DNA from: JACKIC01 sp964392305
GTDB taxonomy: Bacteria; Planctomycetota; UBA1135; UBA2386
Assembly: GCA_964392305.1 (NCBI GenBank)
Contig: CAYMPV010000015.1
Span: forward strand, 62,001 to 126,000
Length of the DNA stretch: 64,000 nt
Direction: 5' to 3'
Made by a program: the position numbers and the translations under genes. This document shows, piece by piece, positions 18,110-26,889 of this stretch. How positions within the stretch are numbered: the stretch's first letter is position 1; each line of letters begins with the position of its first letter. Below the pieces are notes generated by a model. That model had not been told where the DNA came from, did not search any database, and was given only the letters and a program-made list of their open reading frames with translations.

Positions 18110-20260
18110 ATGCCCGACTCGAGTCGCCGCCGGTTCCACTTCTGCAGCAGCAACTGGCGAACTTGCGCCTTCGCCGCGCTGACCGCCGCCGCGAGCCCGT
18201 TGCTGGCGCAAGACGCGATCGTGATCGGCGGCTCGGTGCGCTACGACACACGCGCCTACGACTTGCCGATCGACTCGGTCAGCGTCAGCGATTCGATGTG
18301 TCTGGTGCTGCGCAACGACGGCCGCGTGTTCCTGCTCGGCGCGAGCCAGTTGCCCGAGCCGCCGTTGCCGCCGCCGGGCACCGGCTACACCAAGCTCGTC
18401 GCGATCAGCAGCTACTACGCCGGATCCGGTTTCGGCCTGCTCGACGATGGCACGATCCTCGATTGGCAGCCGTCCGGCGCGGCTGGCCAGCCGGCGCCGC
18501 CGCTGCCGCCCAACATCACCTACGTCGATGTCTCGGCTGGTTACGATCACGTGGTCGCGCTGCGTTCCGACGGTGTCGCCGTGGCCTGGGGTGCGCAGCA
18601 GTACGGCCAGACGGCCTTGCCCACGCTGCCTCCCGGTGTGACCGTCATGCAGGTCGCCGCCGGTGTGCAGGCGACGCTGCTGCGTCTGAGCAACGGCAAC
18701 ATCGTCGCTGCGGGCACGGGATCGATCAGCGCAGTGCCGGCGCTGCCGCCCGGTCTGACCTACACCGCGCTGTGGGCCGGCAGCAGTCACGCCATCGCGC
18801 GCCGCAGCGATGCGGCATGGATCAGCTGGGGCAACAACAGTCAGGGGCAGGGCAACCTGCCGGCGCTGCCCCCAGGCGTCGACTTCACGGACTTCGCGCT
18901 CGGCTCGGGGTTCACCGTCGGCCTGCGTTCGGACGGTGTCCTGGTCACCTGGGGCAACAACTACAACGGCGAGTTGGATCCGCCGACGTTGCCGCCCGGC
19001 ATGCAGGTCGCCCAGCTCGGTGCCGCCAACAGCCTCGTCGCCCTGCGTTCGACCAACGGCGAACTGATCACCTGGGGCAGGAACAACTACGTGCGGCGGC
19101 CGCCGCAGCTGCAGCCGGGCGAACGTTGGCGCGCGTGCAACAGCGGGGCCGGTGCGTTCGGGCTCACCTCGACCGGCCGCGTGCTGCCGGTCGGCATCGT
19201 CGACGACGTGCCGGCGTTGCCCGTGGGCCTTCGGTATGAGCAATTGTTCGGCAGCCGCCAACACATGGTCGCGTTGCGCAGCGACGGCCGCGCCGTGGCC
19301 TGGGGCGCCAATTCCTGGGGGCAATGTGCGATCCCGCCCCTGCCGCCGGGGATGACCTATCTCGGTGGCGACGCTTCCTGGTCCCGCACCATGTTGCTGC
19401 GCTCCGATGGTCAGATCGTGCAGACCGGGTCGAATCCGGTGAGTCTGCCGCCGCTGCCGGTCGGCCTCGTGTACCGCGAAGTCTCGAGTCACGATCAGGG
19501 CACGCTGCTGCGGCGCTCGGACGATCTGGTGCTGGCGATCGGCAACTCGGCGCCGCCGACGCTGCCGGCCGGCGTGCGTTACGTGTCGATCGCCCAGGGC
19601 CGTTACTACCGCGCCGCGTTGCGTTCCGACGGACAGATCGAGATCTGGGGCACGACCCTCGGGGCGCCGTTGCCGCCGCTGCCCAGCGGCGTCGTCTACG
19701 TGCAGGTTTCGCTCGAAGAGGACCACGTCGTGGCGCGGCGCTCGGACGGCGAGGTCGTCGCCGGCGCGTCGTACAACAACGACGTGGGGCTGCCGCGACT
19801 GCGGCCCGGCGAATCGTTCGTCGACGTCGCCACCGGCTACGACATCACCGTGCTGCGTCTTGGGCCGACGTGCAGCTACATCACCTACGCCCCGGGTTGC
19901 GCGGGCACGCTGCCGGCCAGCCGGTTGGTGCCGCGCGACACGCCGCGCCTGGGCCAGACGTTGGCGGTCACGGTCTTCGACGTGCCGTTCGACCTGGCGA
20001 TGATGGTGTTCGGCTGGCAGCGCACTGCACCGACGTCGTTGGCCAACTTCGGCATGCCCGGCTGTCTGCAGCACGTCAGCGTCGATGCCGGCCTGCTGCT
20101 CGTCGGCAGCCAGCAGCAGGCGCGTTCGCTGCTGCCGATCCCCGACGCCGCGGCGCTCGTCGGACTGCGTTTCGTCAATCAGGCGATCGTGTTCGACCCA
20201 CTCGCCAACCCCGCCGGCGCAGTCGTCTCCAACGCCGCCGAAGGCGTGATCGGTTTCTAG
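18110..20260 (+). CDS. secreted RCC1-like repeat protein
   Basis: 716 residues. Signal peptide near residues 20-37 (FAALTAAASPLLAQ). From about 40 to 590 there are repeats of the RCC1 (regulator of chromosome condensation) beta-propeller type: VALRSDGVAVAWGAQQYGQ, VGLRSDGVLVTWGNNYNG and VALRSDGRAVAWGANSWGQ, each followed by a PxLPPG segment. Bacterial RCC1-like repeats make propellers of unknown ligand. The C-terminal 130 residues follow the shared module in loose form (ALVGLRFVNQA). First gene of a tight plus-strand run: 22 bp to the next gene. Confidence 0.87.
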   Translation: MPDSSRRRFHFCSSNWRTCAFAALTAAASPLLAQDAIVIGGSVRYDTRAYDLPIDSVSVSDSMCLVLRNDGRVFLLGASQLPEPPLPPPGTGYTKLVAISSYYAGSGFGLLDDGTILDWQPSGAAGQPAPPLPPNITYVDVSAGYDHVVALRSDGVAVAWGAQQYGQTALPTLPPGVTVMQVAAGVQATLLRLSNGNIVAAGTGSISAVPALPPGLTYTALWAGSSHAIARRSDAAWISWGNNSQGQGNLPALPPGVDFTDFALGSGFTVGLRSDGVLVTWGNNYNGELDPPTLPPGMQVAQLGAANSLVALRSTNGELITWGRNNYVRRPPQLQPGERWRACNSGAGAFGLTSTGRVLPVGIVDDVPALPVGLRYEQLFGSRQHMVALRSDGRAVAWGANSWGQCAIPPLPPGMTYLGGDASWSRTMLLRSDGQIVQTGSNPVSLPPLPVGLVYREVSSHDQGTLLRRSDDLVLAIGNSAPPTLPAGVRYVSIAQGRYYRAALRSDGQIEIWGTTLGAPLPPLPSGVVYVQVSLEEDHVVARRSDGEVVAGASYNNDVGLPRLRPGESFVDVATGYDITVLRLGPTCSYITYAPGCAGTLPASRLVPRDTPRLGQTLAVTVFDVPFDLAMMVFGWQRTAPTSLANFGMPGCLQHVSVDAGLLLVGSQQQARSLLPIPDAAALVGLRFVNQAIVFDPLANPAGAVVSNAAEGVIGF

Positions 20261-20282
20261 ACAACGCCGCACCTCGAGCACG

Positions 20283-22763
20283 ATGAACCCACTCACCGCG
20301 TCGTTTGCGTTCCTGATCACGACCGCGTTGGCCTTGCCGGTTGTCGCGCAGTCCTGTGCTCCTGTCTGGCAACCCGGCCCCGCCAGTGTCGGCGTGTGGC
20401 GCGACAACGCCACGCCAGGCGCGGCTGGGGTCAACGCGACTTGCGAATGGGACCCCGACGGCCCTGGCCCGTTGACGCCGGTGTTCGTGTTCGGCGGCTA
20501 CTTCGAAGTCGCCGGCAAGACGCGCGCCAACAACGTGGTCACGTTCGATCCGGCGACCGGCGCATGGGCGCCGCTCGGCAGCGGCACGTCGGGTTCGGTC
20601 ACCTGTCTGTTGCCGCTGGCCAACGGTGAACTGATCGTCGGCGGATTGTTCCAGACGGCCGGAACGGCCGCGGTCAACGGCATCGCGCGCTGGAACGGCA
20701 ATGTGTGGTCACCGTTGGGCGGCGGCCTGCAGTCGCGGGTCGGGGCCCTGCAACTGATGCCGAACGGCGACGTGGTCGCCGCCGGCAGTTTCACCAACAG
20801 TGCCCATCCCTCCATCGCGCGTTGGGACGGCCTCACCTGGAGCCCCGTCGGCAGCGGCATCAACGGCTCGGTCTTCGCGATGGCGTTGCTGCCCAACGGC
20901 GATCTGGTCGTGGGCGGCAGCATCCATCAAGCGGGTGGCAACGTCGTCGAGCACATCGCCCGTTGGGACGGCACCATCTGGCACGCGTTCCCGCCGATCA
21001 CTTCCCACGAGGTCCACGCCTTGTTCGCGAGGGCCAACGGCGATCTGTTGGTCGGGCGCGCGTGGGGCCTGCAGCGTTGGGACGGGACCGCCTGGACCGC
21101 GCTCGGGCTGTGGGGTGGCGTGCGCACCGTGGCCGAACTCGCCAATGGCGACCTCGTAGCCGGCGGCGTCTTCACGCGCGGCGCGGGACTGCCGTACGAG
21201 TCCATCGCGCGTTTCGACGGCGTCGCCTGGCAGGCGCTCGACACCGGTTGTCAGGGTGAAGTCCGCGGCCTGTTGCCGCGCCCCAACGGCGACGTCATCG
21301 CCGCCGGCTCGTTCGCACTCGCCGGCGGTCGCCGTGTCGACTGCATCGGTCGCTGGGACGGCAGCGAGTGGTCGCCGCTCGGGCGCGGCAGTGACGGCGA
21401 GGTGCTCGCGATCGCGACTGCGCCGGACGGTGACGTGATCGCCGGCGGTGAGTTCACCAAGATCGACGGGGTCGCGGCGCGCAACGTCGCCCGCAGCGTC
21501 GGCGGCGGCTGGCAGCCGATCGGCGCGGGCACCGACGGCCCCGTGCACGCGGTGTTGGTGCTCGGCAACGACGAGGTGCTCGTCGGCGGCGACTTCCAGT
21601 TGGCGGGCGGCATCGCGGCCCGCAACATCGCGCGCTGGACCGGCAACGGCTGGTTGCCGCTCGGCAGTGGCTGCAATTACACGGTGCATGCGCTGGCGCA
21701 GTTGCCCGGCGGCGATGTGGTCGCGGCAGGCGAGTTCACGAGCGCAGGTGGCCAGTCCTGCAATCGCGTCGCGCGCTGGAACGGCGCCGCCTGGTCGCCG
21801 ATGGGGGGCGGCGTCGACAACGTCGTCAGCGCGCTCGCCGTGCTCGCCAACGGCGACCTCGTTGCCGGCGGTGAGTTTGCGCTCGCCGACGGGGTGCCGG
21901 CGCGCAACGTCGCGCGCTGGCAGGGTGCGTCCTGGCAACCACTCGGCGGTGGCGTGCCGTTCGCGGTGGAGGCCCTGGTTGCGCGACCGAACGGTCACCT
22001 CGTCGCTGCCGGTCGCACGCAGATCAACTACGGTGGCGAACGCATCGCGGTCTTCGATGGCGCGACGTGGACGACGATCGCCGCCGGCTCGACCAGCGGC
22101 GACATCGTGCACGATCTCGCCAACCTGCCCGGTGGTGACCTGATCGCCGCCGGCACGTTCACGGCGCTCGGCGGCACTGCCGCACGCAACATCGTGCGCT
22201 GGAACGGCACCCTGTGGTCGCAGCTCGGCAGCGGTCTCGACGCCGGCGCCAACGCCGTCGTCACGTCGGCGTCCGGCGAGTTGTTCGTCGGCGGCGCCTT
22301 CACGACCGCCGGCGGCGAGGTCTCGACGCGGATCGCCAGGCTGACGCCGCCGTGCCCAGCCACGGGCCAGGGCTACGGCAATGGCTGCGCCACCAGCTCC
22401 GGGCCGCTGCAGCTCGAGGCGCCGGTGGCGCCGTGGATCGGTGGTGACGGCGTGCTGCGCGGTGGCCCGGTTCCCAGCGGCGCGCTGGCCGCGGGGACGG
22501 TCGGCCTGGCGCCGCAGAACGTGCCGCTGGTGACCCGGCACCCGGCCGCCGGTGCCGCGTGCCGTCTGCTGACGACGGTCGACGCGTTGGTGTTCGTGCC
22601 GGCGATCGGCGCGCTGGCCTCGTGGCACCTGCCCGTGCCGCCCGATCCGGCGCTCGTCGGGGTGCAACTCTACGCCCAGCTCCTCGTCGGCGAACTCGCC
22701 GGTAACACGCTGCAGCACCTGTCCAGTTCCAACGGCGTCGCCCTGACCATCGGCACCTTCTGA
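20283..22763 (+). CDS. secreted delta-60-like repeat protein A
   Basis: 826 residues with a signal peptide (FLITTALALPVVAQS). The body is about a dozen repeats of roughly 48 residues with the pattern IARW.G..W.PLG.G..G.V.AL..LPNGD..AGG.F, which resembles the delta-60 repeat and is expected to fold as beta-propeller blades. A Cys-rich junction (CPATGQGYGNGCA) leads into the C-terminal module, ending LSSSNGVALTIGTF. It is 16 bp upstream of a paralogue of the same architecture, so the pair looks like a tandem duplication and probably forms one transcript with the RCC1-like gene. Confidence 0.88.
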   Translation: MNPLTASFAFLITTALALPVVAQSCAPVWQPGPASVGVWRDNATPGAAGVNATCEWDPDGPGPLTPVFVFGGYFEVAGKTRANNVVTFDPATGAWAPLGSGTSGSVTCLLPLANGELIVGGLFQTAGTAAVNGIARWNGNVWSPLGGGLQSRVGALQLMPNGDVVAAGSFTNSAHPSIARWDGLTWSPVGSGINGSVFAMALLPNGDLVVGGSIHQAGGNVVEHIARWDGTIWHAFPPITSHEVHALFARANGDLLVGRAWGLQRWDGTAWTALGLWGGVRTVAELANGDLVAGGVFTRGAGLPYESIARFDGVAWQALDTGCQGEVRGLLPRPNGDVIAAGSFALAGGRRVDCIGRWDGSEWSPLGRGSDGEVLAIATAPDGDVIAGGEFTKIDGVAARNVARSVGGGWQPIGAGTDGPVHAVLVLGNDEVLVGGDFQLAGGIAARNIARWTGNGWLPLGSGCNYTVHALAQLPGGDVVAAGEFTSAGGQSCNRVARWNGAAWSPMGGGVDNVVSALAVLANGDLVAGGEFALADGVPARNVARWQGASWQPLGGGVPFAVEALVARPNGHLVAAGRTQINYGGERIAVFDGATWTTIAAGSTSGDIVHDLANLPGGDLIAAGTFTALGGTAARNIVRWNGTLWSQLGSGLDAGANAVVTSASGELFVGGAFTTAGGEVSTRIARLTPPCPATGQGYGNGCATSSGPLQLEAPVAPWIGGDGVLRGGPVPSGALAAGTVGLAPQNVPLVTRHPAAGAACRLLTTVDALVFVPAIGALASWHLPVPPDPALVGVQLYAQLLVGELAGNTLQHLSSSNGVALTIGTF

Positions 22764-22778
22764 CCTCGGAGAACCTCG

Positions 22779-25292
22779 ATGCGAACCCTCTTCGTCGTTG
22801 CCGCGGTGCTGATCGGCGCCACTCTCGGTCAACACCTCGCTTGCCAGGTGCAGTGTCGGCTCGGCTACAAGGCCGGCCAACCGGCGCCGGGGCCGGTTGG
22901 CACCGTGAATTGCACCGCGTGGTGGGATCCCGACGGCGCCGGGCCGCGCCCGCAGTTGCTGGTGCTCGGCGGAACGTTCACGGTGCCGAGCATCGGTGCT
23001 GCCAACCTCGTGATGTTCGACCCGGCCCGCGAGGACTGGAGCGCCTTCGACGGCCAGCCGGACTCTGCCGTGCTGGCGCTCGCGGTGACATCGGGCGGCG
23101 ACCTCGCGATCGGCGGCCGTTTCGGCATGGTCGGCGCGTTGCCCGCTCGCTGTGTGGCCGTGTACCACGACGGCGCGTGGCAAGCGCCCGGCGCCGCGAC
23201 CCCGAGTGCCGGTGTGGCCGAGGTTCGCGCGCTCGCTGCCGCCGCCAACGGAGACCTGTTCGTCGGCGGCAGGTTCCAGCAGATCGGCAACGTGCTGTGC
23301 AACGGTCTGGCCCGTTGGGACGGCAGCCAGTGGCATGCACTCGGCGCCTTCACCGGTGAGGTCAATCGACTCGTGCTGCGGGCCAACGGCAACCTGGTCG
23401 TCGGCGGCGATTACGCGCGCATCGGTCAGCCCGGTTACGCCGACGCTGCCGAGTGGGACGGCAGCAACTGGATCCACTACGGCAGCGGCGTCGGTGGCCA
23501 TTTCTCGTTCGTGCGCGGTCTTGCCGTGCTGGCCAACGGCGACGTGTTCGTCACGGGCGTGTTCAACATCGCGGGTGGCGTGTCGGTGCCCGGCATCGCT
23601 CGTTGGGACGGTAGCACCTGGTCGGCGCCGGGAACGGAGATCGCGCAGCCCGGCGACACGTTGTTGCCCCTGCCCAACGGCGATCTGCTGCTCGCGACCG
23701 TGACCACGGTCGCCGGCAACCCGGTGTTCGGCGTGGCGCGGTGGAACGGCATCGTGTGGTCGACCGAAGCGCCGTTCATCGGCACGGTCAATGCCATGAC
23801 CACGATGCCCAACGGCGATCTGCTCGCTGCGGGCATGGTGGAGACCAGCGTGCTCGGCGAACCGGTCACTGGCGTCGCCCGCTGGGATGGCACCACCTGG
23901 CACGCGCTGAGCCACGGCTTCGACAACACGATCCGTGAACTCACCGCACTGGCCAACGGCGACGTCGTGGCCTTCGGCGACTTCCGCCGCGCGGAAGGCG
24001 CCGCGGTGTCGGGCCTGGTGCGATGGACCGGGCAGTCGTGGTATCCGCTGACGCGGCCGGCCGGCATGGGGCAGCGCGTGTTCACCACGACAGATGACGA
24101 AGGTCGCTTGTGGATCGCCGGCGACGTCTCGGTGATGCCGGGTCCAGCCGCCGTGGCCCGCTGGACCGGCACCGGCTGGCAGGCCGTCGGTGACGCGATC
24201 GGTTCCGTGCGCGCGATGGTGATCGACGACAACGGTCTGCCGATCATCGGCTGCGGCCTGTGGGGCACCGCCTACGGTCCGCGCATCGCGCGTTGGACGG
24301 GCGCGACCTGGTCGCCCCTCGGCAACCAGGTCGACGGTCCGGTGTTGTCGCTGCTGCGCCTCGCCAACGGCGACCTGATCGCGGGCGGTGAGTTCCTGTT
24401 CTCGGGATCGACCTCGTGCTCGAGGGTGGCGCGTTGGGATGGCTCGAACTGGCATCCGCTCGGCACCGGCGTCGACGGTCCGGTGCGCGCGCTGGCCCGC
24501 TTGCCCGACGGTGACCTCATCGCCGCCGGCGACTTCTACAGCGACGGCAACCGGCCGCTCAACCTGATCGCGCGGTGGGACGGCACCTCGTGGTGGCCGC
24601 TCGGCCACGGCCTGACAGGAGACCCCACCGCTCGCGTCACCCGCCTGCTGGTGCTGCCGAACGGTGACTTGCTCGCCGCGGGTTCGTTCCGCTACGCCGG
24701 TGGTCACCCCGCGCGCGGACTGGCGCGATGGGATGGCAGCGAATGGCACGCGGTCGACCAGGGACTCGATGGTGAGGTGCTCGCGCTGACCTGTCGTCCG
24801 GACGGCGAGATCTTCGTCGGCGGCACGTTCGCGCGCGCCGGCGGCAACCGTTCTGCACACCTGGCCCGGCTGCGCACCGACTGCCCGGCCAGCGTCGACC
24901 ACTACGGCGTTGCATGCGCGGGCAGCAACGGCCCGCTGGCGCTCGAGGCGGACTCTCGACCCTGGGTCGGCTCGCGCTACCGCTCGACCTGCTTTGGCAT
25001 CAGCACGACGGCGTTGGCCGTCGAATTGTTCGGCCTGTCGCCGCTGCAGACCCCGCTCGCCACGCTGCACCCGTTGGCTGCTCCGGGCTGCACGCTGCTC
25101 GTCAACTCCACGTTCACGACGTTGCATGTGCCGACGAACGGCAGCATCGTCGGTGAGTTGGCGTTGCCGAACGAACGGAGCCTCACGGGCGTGGTCCTGT
25201 TCCAGCAGGTGATCGCTGCCGAGATTGTCGGATCGACAATCACCACCGTGGTCGGTTCCAACGGCCTGCAGTTGACGATCGGCGTTCTGTGA
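22779..25292 (+). CDS. secreted delta-60-like repeat protein B (paralogue of the upstream gene)
   Basis: 837 residues, same architecture as the preceding protein: signal peptide (TLFVVAAVLIGATLGQ), a first segment with WWDPDGAGPRPQLLVLGG, then about a dozen blades such as ARWDGSNWHPLGTGVDGPV, then a C-terminal module ending VGSNGLQLTIGVL. A GGAG lies 8 nt before the ATG, one of the few clear ribosome binding sites in the window. The two paralogues have diverged considerably, so the duplication is not recent. Likely a cell-surface adhesin or structural protein, by inference only. Confidence 0.88.
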   Translation: MRTLFVVAAVLIGATLGQHLACQVQCRLGYKAGQPAPGPVGTVNCTAWWDPDGAGPRPQLLVLGGTFTVPSIGAANLVMFDPAREDWSAFDGQPDSAVLALAVTSGGDLAIGGRFGMVGALPARCVAVYHDGAWQAPGAATPSAGVAEVRALAAAANGDLFVGGRFQQIGNVLCNGLARWDGSQWHALGAFTGEVNRLVLRANGNLVVGGDYARIGQPGYADAAEWDGSNWIHYGSGVGGHFSFVRGLAVLANGDVFVTGVFNIAGGVSVPGIARWDGSTWSAPGTEIAQPGDTLLPLPNGDLLLATVTTVAGNPVFGVARWNGIVWSTEAPFIGTVNAMTTMPNGDLLAAGMVETSVLGEPVTGVARWDGTTWHALSHGFDNTIRELTALANGDVVAFGDFRRAEGAAVSGLVRWTGQSWYPLTRPAGMGQRVFTTTDDEGRLWIAGDVSVMPGPAAVARWTGTGWQAVGDAIGSVRAMVIDDNGLPIIGCGLWGTAYGPRIARWTGATWSPLGNQVDGPVLSLLRLANGDLIAGGEFLFSGSTSCSRVARWDGSNWHPLGTGVDGPVRALARLPDGDLIAAGDFYSDGNRPLNLIARWDGTSWWPLGHGLTGDPTARVTRLLVLPNGDLLAAGSFRYAGGHPARGLARWDGSEWHAVDQGLDGEVLALTCRPDGEIFVGGTFARAGGNRSAHLARLRTDCPASVDHYGVACAGSNGPLALEADSRPWVGSRYRSTCFGISTTALAVELFGLSPLQTPLATLHPLAAPGCTLLVNSTFTTLHVPTNGSIVGELALPNERSLTGVVLFQQVIAAEIVGSTITTVVGSNGLQLTIGVL

Positions 25293-25510
25293 TGTGATGC
25301 GCCGTGGCGGGTGCTTCTGCCCGAGCAGGCTCGTCGATGGCAGGGTCGGCATGGAGGAAGGCGACATCGCAGATGTACCAAAGCGGCCTTGTGGGCTCGG
25401 GGGCACGGACGGAATCGTCGGTGCCCTTCATGCTGTCGCGACCCTGGACCGGCTGTGGCATCGCCCCCGGCGCAGCCGACTCACCCCGCAACCCTGCACG
25501 TGGCATCACC

Positions 25511-26881
25511 ATGAACGATCGTCTGCTCTTCACCCTCTTCGCCCTCGCCGTGACGACTTCGCCCGGTATCTCCCAGGAGAAGTACTGGGTCGCCGGCGGC
25601 TCCGGCGCGATCCAGATCGACTCGAGTTGTTTCGCGCACCAGACCGTGTCGCCATCTGGCGGCCGTGACTTCGCCGTCGCTCCCGACGGCAAGGTCTGGA
25701 TCCCGAACTCGAGCATCACGGTGCTCAATCCCAACGGCACCTTGTTCACCACGATCACCCCGTCCGTGACCGCCTACTCGATCGCGTTCGATCGAGCCGG
25801 TCACGCCTGGGTCACGGGCAGCGGCGGCGGTCTCGAGGAGTTCGACGCCGCCGGCACGTCGCTGCAGGTGCTCACCCTGCCCGCGGCGGCACCGCGGCAG
25901 ATCTGCGTCGATGCCGACGACAACAAGTGGATTGCGCATCGTGTCGGTCCGCCCGGCAGCCTGAGCCGCGTCGACGGCATCACGGGTGTGATCACCAACC
26001 ATCCGCTGCCGGCCACCTCGCTGATCATGCCGATCGGGGTCTACGCGGACTCCCGCGGCCTGGTCGGTTCGAGCCACATCTGGACCGTCGGCGACAACCG
26101 CGGCGCGGGCGAAGTCGTCGAGTTCGACTCGGCTGGCAACTGGATCAGCACCACGGTGGTCAGCGCCGGGGCGCGGCTGCAGTGGCTCTCTGGTGACTGC
26201 GACGCGACCGGCAACACGGCCGCGATCTGGGTCGGTGACTGGGGCAACGGCAACCTGCATCGGGTCGACACCGCGACCCTGGCCGTGACGACACCGAACA
26301 CGTTCACGGCGGTGGCGGGCGTGACGTTCGACGGCTTCGGCGATCTGCTGATCACCCTGCGCGGCAACGGCGGCGTGTTGCGCGTCGACGCCATCACCGG
26401 GGTCACGCAGGCCAGCGCCGTGATTCCTGCCTCCAACCAGGTCGCCACGCGGTGGCAATACGCGACGGTGGTGGACCGACTCGGTGATCTCGACGGCGAC
26501 AGCTTCCTCAACATCGCCGAGGTGATGGGCGGCACTTCGCCGTTCGACGCCTGTTCGCGCCCCGATGCGAGCCTGTCGATCGGCGGTTCGATGGCGATCG
26601 GCTCGACGACGACGGTCGATGTGCTCGCCAACCCTGGCGCGTTGACGATCGTCGCGTTCGCGACCAGCATGGCCGCAGCGCCGCTGGTGGTGCCCGGGAT
26701 CGGATGCACGGCGGATGTCGATCCCGCGACGATCCTCGCGACCATCGCCGTGGTCGGGCCCTCCAGCCTCAACCTGAACGTGCCCAACGATCCGGGCTTC
26801 GTCGGCTTCCGCCTGATGGCACAGGCGCTCAACTTCGCCGTGCCGAGGTTCACGAACGTGGCGCCGATCCGCTTCTTCTAG
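25511..26881 (+). CDS. secreted NHL/Vgb-like beta-propeller protein
   Basis: 456 residues. Start taken at ATG 25511, which opens a signal peptide (LLFTLFALAVTTSPGISQ); the frame upstream lacks signal character. Blades read FAVAPDGKVWIPN, IAFDRAGHAWVTG, ICVDADDNKWIAH and VTFDGFGDLLITL, like NHL or virginiamycin B lyase-type propellers. I see no basis for lyase activity. DLDGDSFLNIAEVMGG is a dockerin/EF-like calcium loop near residue 335. The C-terminal about 115 residues follow the shared module (GIGCTAD, VPNDPGFVGFRLMAQAL). Only 8 bp separate it from the selenoprotein gene, so they are probably co-transcribed. Confidence 0.85.
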   Translation: MNDRLLFTLFALAVTTSPGISQEKYWVAGGSGAIQIDSSCFAHQTVSPSGGRDFAVAPDGKVWIPNSSITVLNPNGTLFTTITPSVTAYSIAFDRAGHAWVTGSGGGLEEFDAAGTSLQVLTLPAAAPRQICVDADDNKWIAHRVGPPGSLSRVDGITGVITNHPLPATSLIMPIGVYADSRGLVGSSHIWTVGDNRGAGEVVEFDSAGNWISTTVVSAGARLQWLSGDCDATGNTAAIWVGDWGNGNLHRVDTATLAVTTPNTFTAVAGVTFDGFGDLLITLRGNGGVLRVDAITGVTQASAVIPASNQVATRWQYATVVDRLGDLDGDSFLNIAEVMGGTSPFDACSRPDASLSIGGSMAIGSTTTVDVLANPGALTIVAFATSMAAAPLVVPGIGCTADVDPATILATIAVVGPSSLNLNVPNDPGFVGFRLMAQALNFAVPRFTNVAPIRFF

Positions 26882-26889
26882 ACCTGACG

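Noticed and set aside
20709..25406. 1565-codon open frame on the minus strand across both delta-60-like genes
   Set aside because: It mirrors the internal repeats of two real genes, starts and ends at arbitrary points, and crosses their intergenic gap.
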